DNA of 6,145 nt, taken from positions 1 through 6,145 of the forward strand of contig CAYSXZ010000029.1 of NCBI GenBank assembly GCA_964435235.1. The letters run 5' to 3'. Shown here in pieces: positions 1 through 6,133 of the stretch (positions are counted from its first letter, which is position 1; each line of letters begins with the position of its first letter). The translations under genes and the position numbers were made by a program. The notes beneath the pieces were generated by a model. The model made no database searches. It saw nothing but the letters and a program-made list of their open reading frames with translations, and was not told the origin of the DNA. The stretch is from JAVZJR01 sp964435235 (GTDB lineage: Archaea; Micrarchaeota; Micrarchaeia; Anstonellales; Bilamarchaeaceae).

Positions 1-80
1 CTATCATAGAAACCACGTGTAATAGATTCTAAAGTTTCGTATTTGTACCTTATTGGCAATAACATTTTGTAATGGCATAA

Positions 81-89
81 TTTTTAAAT
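81..89 (+). promoter_or_regulatory. TATA-like box of the PAC2 gene
   Basis: The AT-rich element TTTTTAAAT is centred about 26 nt before the ATG at 111. That is the spacing expected between an archaeal TATA box and a transcription start lying at the start codon. The bases just before the ATG (AATATCCAAC) contain no Shine-Dalgarno match, so the message is probably leaderless. This also supports 111 as the start rather than the in-frame ATG at 144. Confidence 0.55.
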
Positions 90-110
90 GGCGCTTTTCT
101 AATATCCAAC

Positions 111-848
111 ATGGAAAGCATTGAGATTCATAGGATAGTTGATATGAAGAATTTGAAAAAGCCAGTAATAGTTGTTGGATTTCCTGGGACTGGGCTTGTC
201 GGAAGTGTTGCTGCTGCCCACCTTATAGACGCGCTTGGTATGAAGCTCGGCGGTTATATAACAAGCAAGGAATTCGCACCGCTCGCTGCTATTCACGATT
301 ATACCCCGATGCCTGCTGCCAGGATACACTTCTCAGAAAAGCATAATATAATTCTCATAATATCTGAGATGACCATACCAATATCGTTATCTAAGGAACT
401 CGCGGATAAGATACTTAGCATGGCGGCTTCTCTCAAAGCGAGTTCTATCGTATCTCTTGGAGGGATAGCACTAAAGCAAGGAGAAAGAGAGGTTTATGTC
501 GTAACCACGGATCTTACTATAGTAAAGGATATGATGAAAAAAAGAATTGCAAAGCCAATAAAAGAGGGAGCGACAACAGGAGTTACAGGAGTCATGCTTG
601 CAAAAGGAACGCTTATTAAATTTCCAGTGATAGCATTCCTCGCTGAGGCGTCGGAGGAGTATTTAGATCCTGCCGCGGCGTCAAATGTCCTAAAGGTGCT
701 TTCAAAATTCCTAAACACGCCAATAGACACATCGCGCTTGGATAGAGAGGCAAGAGAACTTACTAGAGGATTGAAAGAGAGCATAATAAAATCAAAGATT
801 TCTAAAAAAGGACCTGCAGCATCCGAAGGCGGCGGGATGTATGGCTAA
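111..848 (+). CDS. PAC2-family protein, likely proteasome assembly chaperone
   Basis: The 245-residue product belongs to the PAC2 family, whose eukaryotic members (Pba1/Pba2, PAC1/PAC2) and archaeal homologues (PbaA, PbaB) bind 20S proteasome alpha rings. Visible family features are an N-terminal beta strand running into the glycine loop GFPGTGLVGS (residues 23-32), Ser-Leu-Gly-Gly-Ile-Ala (115-120), a Thr-Gly-Val-Thr-Gly turn (156-160) and a late Glu-Ala...Tyr-Leu-Asp-Pro-x-Ala-Ala segment (179-190). The length is normal for archaeal members. After a charged helix the protein ends in a loose Ala/Ser/Gly tail and Met243-Tyr244-Gly245. This matches the hydrophobic-Tyr-any (HbYX) motif that docks proteasome partners into alpha-ring pockets. 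No signal peptide or membrane segment is seen, so it should be cytosolic. The ATG at 111 is placed by the TATA box upstream. Family assignment is strong; the proteasome role is inferred from the family and the tail. Confidence 0.88.
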   Translation: MESIEIHRIVDMKNLKKPVIVVGFPGTGLVGSVAAAHLIDALGMKLGGYITSKEFAPLAAIHDYTPMPAARIHFSEKHNIILIISEMTIPISLSKELADKILSMAASLKASSIVSLGGIALKQGEREVYVVTTDLTIVKDMMKKRIAKPIKEGATTGVTGVMLAKGTLIKFPVIAFLAEASEEYLDPAAASNVLKVLSKFLNTPIDTSRLDREARELTRGLKESIIKSKISKKGPAASEGGGMYG

Positions 849-852
849 CATA

Positions 853-861
853 TTTATAAAT
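853..861 (+). promoter_or_regulatory. TATA-like box of the 411-residue gene
   Basis: TTTATAAAT lies in the 35-base gap after the PAC2 stop codon and is centred about 27 nt before the ATG at 884. No Shine-Dalgarno sequence precedes that ATG. The gene therefore probably has its own leaderless promoter and need not depend on readthrough from the PAC2 gene, despite the operon-like spacing. The following pyrimidine-rich TCTTTTCT (861-868) could also weakly terminate the upstream transcript. Confidence 0.6.
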
Positions 862-883
862 CTTTTCTAACAAGTAATATATT

Positions 884-2119
884 ATGGAAGAAAAACGTAT
901 TTCTATCCCAGATACTATATATAGAATAAAATTTGGTTCTACAAGGACTCAGCCGGTGGAAGGTAAAAGACCCTACATATTCAAGCATGCGGCAAAGCCA
1001 TTAGATGAAAAGAACAAGCTTCTTTTTCTTCTTGATAAAGAAAAACCTCGGAATAACTTGGACTTAAGAGCGGAGTGTAAGAAGGCACATGAAAGGATGA
1101 TGGAGCACTCCATCCCTATAGAAGAAGGACCGTACGCAGATAAGGATGGAAAACTTATCCAGCTTGCTACTCATATAAGGGAGATCGCCGAATTGAAAGA
1201 AAAGGGAGATGACTCCATAATAGATACAATCATAGATGTTATAGGACTTGGAAATGGTCTTCCGCTCAAAGTGAATTACTATCTTTATAGGGAATCGGAA
1301 ACCCCCTTAACTGCTGGTTCCATTTTAGTAGAAAAGGAAAGAAGAGAGGTAGACGAAACTGATGGTAGCACATCCATACTTCTTTGCAATCCATTTGAAT
1401 CCCTGATTCTTGCAGCAGGAGTTCTTAGAAGAATGAATCTTAATGCTTATCCAGCTTATTCTGTTTTTACACGACCTGATGGTAAGGAAGGCGTCCTTCC
1501 TATAATGGCGCTTTTAGATTTGGATTCGAAATCAGACGCACCGCTTATTACCTTTCCACTACACAGTAAAGAGCATCCTCCAATCGGTGCGATTGATCTC
1601 ATAAGCGATGAGGCTGTAGAGGGAGTAACATATGCACTCCAAGCCCAAAACGTCATCAAAAAGATAGGAAGGCTAATTGTAGATACCATGGAGAATGAGA
1701 ATAGGGAGATAAGCGAGGAGGAAGTGAAGATCCTTCTTAAGAGTACGGCTGAATTTCTAATAGAATCCAACAAAAGATGGGAAGGTTCCATATTCATGCT
1801 CGACACTGTAGGATTGCTTCCAGTAAGCGAGACGGAGAGACTATTAAGGGATCTGCCGTATATTCCGCTCGAGGTTATTCAACAAGCAGGTAATGACATG
1901 TTGGGCGCCTTCACAATAATCTTTAATGCCCATCTACAAATGGAAGTGATAAAAATACAGAAAAATACAGAACCAGAAAATGTCGAACTTGTGCTCTCAG
2001 ACGCAGGAATAATGAGGGGGAGTTACGAAGATGCATTAAGAAAAGCGTTAACTTACAGAGAATCTGTGTATAAGATGTACACCCAGCAAACGGAAGAAGA
2101 ATTCAACAGCTTGAACTAA
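884..2119 (+). CDS. Uncharacterised 411-residue protein, possible diverged transglutaminase-like domain
   Basis: I do not recognise this as a named family. The protein is 411 residues, rich in charged residues, with no clear signal peptide or membrane segment, and is probably cytosolic. An N-terminal basic region (1-60) is followed by a charged helical stretch (about 60-118) and then Ile120-Gly-Leu-Gly-Asn-Gly-Leu-Pro-Leu. A later segment starting at Cys168 (CNPFESLILAAGVLRR, then MNLNAYPAY) looks like the Cys-helix-strand region of transglutaminase-like proteins. Possible partners further on are His227 or His231 and Asp238 or Asp242. The fit is imperfect: the spacing from Cys to the Leu-Arg-Arg end of the helix is about two residues too long and no Gly-Asp precedes the Cys. 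The domain may be inactive, or the resemblance may be chance. The C-terminal half (about 243-411) appears helical. The ATG at 884 is set by the leaderless TATA box. The stop lies directly against the stop of the convergent gene. Confidence 0.8.
   Translation: MEEKRISIPDTIYRIKFGSTRTQPVEGKRPYIFKHAAKPLDEKNKLLFLLDKEKPRNNLDLRAECKKAHERMMEHSIPIEEGPYADKDGKLIQLATHIREIAELKEKGDDSIIDTIIDVIGLGNGLPLKVNYYLYRESETPLTAGSILVEKERREVDETDGSTSILLCNPFESLILAAGVLRRMNLNAYPAYSVFTRPDGKEGVLPIMALLDLDSKSDAPLITFPLHSKEHPPIGAIDLISDEAVEGVTYALQAQNVIKKIGRLIVDTMENENREISEEEVKILLKSTAEFLIESNKRWEGSIFMLDTVGLLPVSETERLLRDLPYIPLEVIQQAGNDMLGAFTIIFNAHLQMEVIKIQKNTEPENVELVLSDAGIMRGSYEDALRKALTYRESVYKMYTQQTEEEFNSLN
1951..1970 (+). repeat. Perfect 10-bp tandem duplication inside the 411-residue gene
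   Basis: The unit AAAAATACAG occurs twice head-to-tail with no mismatch. Because 10 is not a multiple of three, the two copies are read in different frames. Removing one copy would shift the frame and bring a TAA into frame about 13 codons later, shortening the protein by about 40 residues. The present two-copy state keeps the frame open to 2119. Confidence 0.8.
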
Positions 2120-3139
2120 TTATTTAGAGAGCATCTGCTCGCATGCAGATATATTGTTTTTAAGTGCCTTCCTTTCTTTTTCGCTTAGTTTCTCTCCGCT
2201 ATTTAATGCATTCTCAAAATGCTCCTTCGCTGACTTGTAATCTCCTTTTTCGAATGCTTCATACGCTGCCTTTAGCTCTTCGTTATAGATGCTGACCGTT
2301 CTATTCTTTTGATAAGTTTTGTTATTAGGATCGTATTCCGCTGCAAGCTCGTAATGTTCCCTTGCGCGTTTCGCAGCCCCCTTCTTTTCATAAAGGTTCC
2401 CAAGAGCATTGTGGCAGTACGCATCCTTTGGATTAAATTTAACTGCTTTTTCGAATGCGACTATTGCGTCATCCAGCATCCCTTTTAGCCTAAGATGGTT
2501 TCCCAACTCCCTATAATAAATACCTTCAGCCTCTTCGAATGTTAGCTCCATAAGAACTGCGTATTTTCCTTTCGTCTTTCCCAACCCATCGGCCTGAGGG
2601 TCAATATAGATTTTTTTGTTGTTGATTAGAGCATATGCAACTAGATGGTCTTTTTCTTTTTCGGAACCTTCAAAATGAATTATTAAAGCGCCTCCTTTTA
2701 TACCAAGCTGCTTTAGTGCGGAGATAATAACGAATGCAAATTCTGTACAGTCCCCGCCCTTTTCCAAGGTGCTATCAACATCTCTAGGCGCCCTTTCGTC
2801 CCATCTTGAATCCTCTAGTCTTAACACTCCGTTGCCGATCTTAAGTATGGAAAAAAGACTCGCTACCTTTTCTTCATCGGTCGAACCTTTTACATCCTTT
2901 AGGACCGAAGGAAGCTTTTCTGATGCAAATATCGATTTTTCTTCGGTTTTTTGTTTCTGCATGTTCGGATTTTTCTTTTGAATCTCAACTGTTTTCTCCT
3001 TACCCTTTTTCTTTGCAATAGTGTCTGTTATTGGGTGAAACATCACAAAGGTTGCTATTGCTGTAGCAGTGGCGATATATCCTATATCTTTTTTTGTGCT
3101 TCCTGAAAAAGATGTTGATTTTGATGTTAGCTTTGCCAT
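2120..3139 (-). CDS. Membrane-anchored transglutaminase-like protein with TPR repeats
   Basis: The 339-residue product has three parts. Residues 19-37 form a hydrophobic segment followed by a lysine-rich stretch (43-66), which suggests one membrane anchor and then a charged linker. Residues about 75-185 are a transglutaminase-like (papain-fold) domain: Gly-Gly-Asp-Cys131-Thr-Glu-Phe-Ala starts the catalytic helix, His165 lies in DHLVAYA, and Asp180 lies in Tyr-Ile-Asp-Pro. These supply the expected Cys-His-Asp triad, so it may be active as a protease, amidase or crosslinker; the substrate cannot be told. Residues about 206-320 hold two clear TPR units (near 206-239 and 240-273) and a third, less regular one (287-320), which usually bind protein partners. 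Orientation in the membrane is unclear because both flanks of the hydrophobic segment are positive. The ATG at 3139 is supported by a TATA box 26 nt upstream and there is no Shine-Dalgarno sequence, so it is likely leaderless. The gene converges on the 411-residue gene with stops touching. Confidence 0.85.
   Translation of the reverse strand: MAKLTSKSTSFSGSTKKDIGYIATATAIATFVMFHPITDTIAKKKGKEKTVEIQKKNPNMQKQKTEEKSIFASEKLPSVLKDVKGSTDEEKVASLFSILKIGNGVLRLEDSRWDERAPRDVDSTLEKGGDCTEFAFVIISALKQLGIKGGALIIHFEGSEKEKDHLVAYALINNKKIYIDPQADGLGKTKGKYAVLMELTFEEAEGIYYRELGNHLRLKGMLDDAIVAFEKAVKFNPKDAYCHNALGNLYEKKGAAKRAREHYELAAEYDPNNKTYQKNRTVSIYNEELKAAYEAFEKGDYKSAKEHFENALNSGEKLSEKERKALKNNISACEQMLSK
2133..2161 (+). 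terminator. Possible terminator of the 411-residue gene, inside the opposing gene
   Basis: A perfect 6-bp stem (ATCTGC at 2133-2138, GCAGAT at 2145-2150) with a 6-base loop is followed by ATATTG and five T residues (2157-2161). A second T tract, CTTTTT, lies at 2176-2181. Archaeal RNA polymerase terminates mainly at U-rich stretches, so the T runs may matter more than the short stem. All of this lies within the last codons of the convergent gene, because there is no intergenic space. Confidence 0.35.
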
Positions 3140-3161
3140 GGATTAGATAAGAAGATAAATG

Positions 3162-3175
3162 TTTTTAAATATAAA
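3162..3175 (-). promoter_or_regulatory. TATA-like box of the transglutaminase-TPR gene
   Basis: Read on the minus strand this is TTTATATTTAAAAA. Its TTTAAAAA part is centred about 26 nt before the ATG at 3139, as expected for a leaderless archaeal transcript. The element is nearly self-complementary (TTTAAATATAAA on the plus strand), so it could also recruit TBP for transcription toward ileS. In that case the ileS message would start near 3192. Confidence 0.55.
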
Positions 3176-3187
3176 CTTTTATGAAAC

Positions 3188-3207
3188 TTTCCCAGTTTTT
3201 TCCAGTT
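3188..3207 (+). repeat. Tandem 10-bp near-repeat in the divergent spacer
   Basis: TTTCCCAGTT (3188-3197) and TTTTCCAGTT (3198-3207) are adjacent and match at nine of ten positions. A third partial copy, TTTTCCA, lies at 3252-3258. A 10-bp period would put both copies on the same face of the helix, as some operators do. It may equally be simple T-rich sequence. Confidence 0.35.
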
Positions 3208-3215
3208 GCGTATGC

Positions 3216-3223
3216 TTTTAATT
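3216..3223 (+). promoter_or_regulatory. Possible TATA-like box of ileS
   Basis: TTTTAATT is the most TATA-like sequence that would give a moderate ileS leader, starting near 3245 and running about 39 nt to the ATG. TATTTAT (3234-3240) and the shared element at 3162-3175 are alternatives. Unlike the other three genes, no strong TATA box sits 26 nt before the ileS ATG, so the true promoter is uncertain. Confidence 0.25.
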
Positions 3224-3269
3224 GCTTTCTAGCTATTTATTTCATTTGTCCTTTTCCAAAAATTCTGTT

Positions 3270-3274
3270 AGGTG
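3270..3274 (+). promoter_or_regulatory. Shine-Dalgarno sequence of ileS
   Basis: AGGTG matches five bases of the archaeal anti-Shine-Dalgarno complement and ends 9 nt before the ATG at 3284, a usual spacing. It is the only convincing ribosome binding site among the four genes here. It supports 3284 as the start and implies that the ileS message has a leader. Confidence 0.55.
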
Positions 3275-3283
3275 TAGCAGGAT

Positions 3284-6124
3284 ATGTATGAGCATAAGAA
3301 AGTAGAGGAAGAAATATTAAAATTCTGGAAAGAAAAAAAGATATACGAAAAAGCAAAGAAAAAGAATGACGGGAATCCTACATTCTACTTCTGCGATGGC
3401 CCGCCCTATGCGACAGGTCAGATTCATCCCGGCACTGGATGGAATAAGATAATAAAGGATGCTATATGCAGATATTGGAGAATGGTTGGGAGGGATGTAA
3501 GAACGCAACCAGGATACGATACCCATGGCCTACCAATTGAAGTCAAGGTTGAACAGGAGCTAAAGATAAAACACAAGCATGAGATAGAAAAATACGGAAT
3601 AGAAAAATTTGTTGAGAAATGCAAATCCTTCGCAACTAAGTATATAGATGTTATGGAGAAGCAATTCGAGCGCCTTGGGATATGGATGGATTGGGATAAC
3701 CCATACATAACATACCATGACAACTATATAGAATCATCGTGGTTTACGCTAAAAATGGCGTGGGATAAAGGTTTGATGCACGAAGGAATATACGTCCTTC
3801 CATATTGCTACAGATGCGAAACGACAATGGCGAATTACGAACTCGAATATGACGAAGAAACAGACCCAAGCATATTCGTTAAGTTCAAACTTTTGGGGAA
3901 AGAGAACGAATTCTTGGTGATATGGACTACAACGCCCTGGACACTCATAGCGAATATGGCGGTTATGGCACACCCAACATTCCCTTATGTAAAAGTAAAG
4001 GTCGATGATGAGGTATGGTACCTTGCAAAGGAAAGATTAGAATACGTAATGGGGCTTATCGGTAAAAGCGCTACCATATTGGAAGAGATTCCAGGAAGAA
4101 AGATAGCTGGCTGGGAGTATGAACACCCACTCCAAGAGCATATTCCAAAAAAGGTTAGCAGAAAGGTTGTGCTCAGTGATGAGTTTGTAACACTCGAAGA
4201 AGGGAGTGGCTTCGTTCATACGGCGCCTGGGCACGGTCTCGAGGATTTTATAATAGGAAAGAGATACGAAATAGAAGCCTTCTGCCCTGTTGATTCTGCA
4301 GGCAGGTATACAAAAGAAGCTGGAAGGATGTTCGAAGGAAAGAACGTCAGGGAAGCTAATCCGGAAATAATAGAATTGTTAAAAAATAATGGGAGTTTAA
4401 TCTACGACGAGAGGATAAAACATAGGTATCCACATTGTTGGAGATGCAAGACACCTCTCATATTCATTACAACAAAACAATGGTTCATAACCATATCAAA
4501 GATAAAGGAAAGGATGCTAAGTGAGATAGAGAAGATAGAATGGCATCCTGATTTTGCAAGAGATAGATTTAAGGAATTTGTCTCCAACGCCCCGGACTGG
4601 TGCATATCACGACAGAGATATTGGGGGATACCACTTCCGATATGGATATGCGAGAGGAAAGAATGCAGAAAAATAAAGGTAATAAGTTCTAGGGATGAAA
4701 TACCTAACGTAAAGGAGCTGCACAGACCATACATAGATGAGATAACGTTTAGTTGCGAATGCGGCGGGGTGATGAGGAGAGTGCCAGATGTCCTTGATGT
4801 ATGGTTCGATTCCGGTAACGCAATATGGGCGCCGCTCGATGAAGAGGAGAAGAAGAAATTTGGTGATGTTGCTGATTTGATAGTAGAAGGACAAGATCAG
4901 ATAAGAGGATGGTTCTATTCCTTGCTTGGTTCCGGTCTCGTGAGATACGATAAGGCACCTTATAAACGCTTGTTGATGCACGGATTTTTTGTTGATGAAC
5001 ATGGCGAAAAGATGAGTAAATCTCTCGGTAATTTTGTACCGCTCGAGGAAATAATAGAAAAATACGGTGCGGATACGTTTAGAATGTGGGGGCTTAGCAA
5101 TACCATCTGGGATGAACTTAAGTTCAGCTGGGAGGAGATGAAAATCTGTAGTGCTGACCTTAATATAGCGCTCAATCTTACTGTTTTTCTTGAGAGATTC
5201 TATCCGAAAAAAAAGATAAAAGAGGCTAAGCTAGAGGAGGAGGATAAATGGATGCTTAGCAGGCTAAACAACGTTATAAAAGAGTATAGAAAAGCGTTCG
5301 AAAGCAGCGAGCCCAACCGCGGGGTGAAAATCCTCAGAACATTCATAACCGAAGACCTAAGTAGATTTTACATGAAGATAGCAAAGGATAGGATAACGAA
5401 GGAAGACAATCCTGATGGTGCGCTTTGGACCGTATATAACGTTTTGCTAAATTCCCTTAGCATGCTAGCACCAATATCTCCATTCATTTCAGAATATCTC
5501 TATAGAAGATTTTTCTCCAAATATGAGGATGCAGAGTCGATTTTTCTCATGGAGATGGTAAAGGAAAGGGAAGAGGAAATAAACAACATGGCAGAAAAAC
5601 AGATGGAGATTGTAAGGGAGATAGTATCTGCTGCTCTACTTGCGAGGCAGAGCGCTGGGATAAAAACGAGATGGCCAATAAGAATACTTTACGTAGAAAG
5701 TAAATCGCACGAAACAATAGATGCCACGACAGCGTTTGAAAAAGTGTTAAGGACGCTAACGAATGCAAAGGAGGTGAAGGTTGTCGAAGAACCACCATCT
5801 GGAAATTTCTGTTCATGCGATTTCTCGAACGGTAGGGTGTACGTTGACAAAAAAATAGACGAAGAACTCTACGAAGAAGGGATAGCCAATGAAATAAAGA
5901 GAAGGGTGCAAAACCTTCGAAAGATTGAGAATCTTATCGAAAGGAATGTGATAATCGTTTATATAGATACCGAAACAGAGATAGAAGCAATAATAAAAAG
6001 GCATATGGATAAGATCGAGGATGCTGTGAATGCAAAAAAGATAGAATTCAAAAAGATAGATAGAATGAAGGAAGACATAATAGATGGCAGAGAGATAAGA
6101 ATTGCAATCCAAAAAGTTAAATAA
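3284..6124 (+). CDS. ileS: Isoleucyl-tRNA synthetase, archaeal/eukaryotic type
   Basis: This class Ia synthetase activates isoleucine with ATP, charges tRNA-Ile in the cytosol, and edits mischarged valine. Landmarks in order: the DGPPYATG strand and the HIGH-equivalent His48-Pro-Gly-Thr51; Cys175-x-x-Cys178 and Cys385-x-x-Cys388 flanking the CP1 insertion; the editing site with WTTTPWTL (214-221) and HTAPGHGLEDF (312-322, including Asp321); WCISRQRYWGIPLP (439-452); a second cysteine set Cys456, Cys461, Cys491 and Cys493 that could bind zinc; DVWFDSG (505-511); KMSKS (576-580); an anticodon-binding helical domain from about Trp656, including APISPF (729-734); and a C-terminal domain with IANEIKRRVQNLRK (867-880). 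All catalytic motifs are intact. At 946 residues it is somewhat shorter than many archaeal IleRS (roughly 1000-1070). The start is supported by the AGGTG ribosome binding site. It is transcribed divergently from the transglutaminase-TPR gene. Confidence 0.97.
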   Translation: MYEHKKVEEEILKFWKEKKIYEKAKKKNDGNPTFYFCDGPPYATGQIHPGTGWNKIIKDAICRYWRMVGRDVRTQPGYDTHGLPIEVKVEQELKIKHKHEIEKYGIEKFVEKCKSFATKYIDVMEKQFERLGIWMDWDNPYITYHDNYIESSWFTLKMAWDKGLMHEGIYVLPYCYRCETTMANYELEYDEETDPSIFVKFKLLGKENEFLVIWTTTPWTLIANMAVMAHPTFPYVKVKVDDEVWYLAKERLEYVMGLIGKSATILEEIPGRKIAGWEYEHPLQEHIPKKVSRKVVLSDEFVTLEEGSGFVHTAPGHGLEDFIIGKRYEIEAFCPVDSAGRYTKEAGRMFEGKNVREANPEIIELLKNNGSLIYDERIKHRYPHCWRCKTPLIFITTKQWFITISKIKERMLSEIEKIEWHPDFARDRFKEFVSNAPDWCISRQRYWGIPLPIWICERKECRKIKVISSRDEIPNVKELHRPYIDEITFSCECGGVMRRVPDVLDVWFDSGNAIWAPLDEEEKKKFGDVADLIVEGQDQIRGWFYSLLGSGLVRYDKAPYKRLLMHGFFVDEHGEKMSKSLGNFVPLEEIIEKYGADTFRMWGLSNTIWDELKFSWEEMKICSADLNIALNLTVFLERFYPKKKIKEAKLEEEDKWMLSRLNNVIKEYRKAFESSEPNRGVKILRTFITEDLSRFYMKIAKDRITKEDNPDGALWTVYNVLLNSLSMLAPISPFISEYLYRRFFSKYEDAESIFLMEMVKEREEEINNMAEKQMEIVREIVSAALLARQSAGIKTRWPIRILYVESKSHETIDATTAFEKVLRTLTNAKEVKVVEEPPSGNFCSCDFSNGRVYVDKKIDEELYEEGIANEIKRRVQNLRKIENLIERNVIIVYIDTETEIEAIIKRHMDKIEDAVNAKKIEFKKIDRMKEDIIDGREIRIAIQKVK

Positions 6125-6133
6125 ATCAAACTA

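Larger units (their letters stand above)
3181..3291 (+). other. Candidate 36-codon upstream ORF overlapping the ileS start
   Basis: An ATG at 3181 opens a 36-codon reading frame that ends with TGA at 3289-3291, eight bases into ileS and in a different frame. The predicted peptide is strongly hydrophobic, begins Met-Lys-Leu-Ser-Gln-Phe-Phe-Pro and ends Gly-Val-Ala-Gly-Tyr-Val, and has only two lysines and no acidic residues. It has no visible ribosome binding site. The TATA-like sequence at 3162-3175 is too close for a leaderless start at 3181. It could be a translated leader coupled to ileS, or a chance ORF in T-rich spacer DNA. Chance is the more likely reading. Confidence 0.2.

Noticed and set aside
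1..110. Possible gene end or short minus-strand ORF (78 to 4, about 24 codons) upstream of the PAC2 gene
   Set aside because: All plus-strand frames close within a few codons. The minus-strand ORF is very short, has no ribosome binding site, and its nearest AT-rich element is too close. The only supported content is the TATA box.
144..146. Alternative ATG start for the PAC2 protein at residue 12
   Set aside because: The TATA box at 81-89 fits a leaderless start at 111, and residues 1-11 (MESIEIHRIVD) look like a normal first strand of the family.
494..784. 96-codon minus-strand ORF within the PAC2 gene
   Set aside because: It lies wholly inside a well-supported gene and has no promoter, ribosome binding site or recognisable protein features.
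1456..1806. 116-codon minus-strand ORF within the 411-residue gene
   Set aside because: It is a Ser/Leu/Ile-rich shadow reading of the plus-strand gene, which has its own promoter and a full-length frame.
2769..2981. 70-codon plus-strand ORF opposite the transglutaminase-TPR gene
   Set aside because: It is antisense to the catalytic-domain coding region, low complexity (Ser/Phe-rich), with no start signals.
3140..3283. T-box riboswitch or other structured aminoacyl-tRNA-responsive leader for ileS
   Set aside because: T-boxes are bacterial, no specifier-loop or antiterminator-like structure was visible, and the spacer is only 144 bases of T-rich sequence.
4607..5002. 131-codon minus-strand ORF opposite ileS, the longest shadow frame
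   Set aside because: ileS is unambiguous across this stretch and the antisense frame shows no domain, promoter or ribosome binding site.
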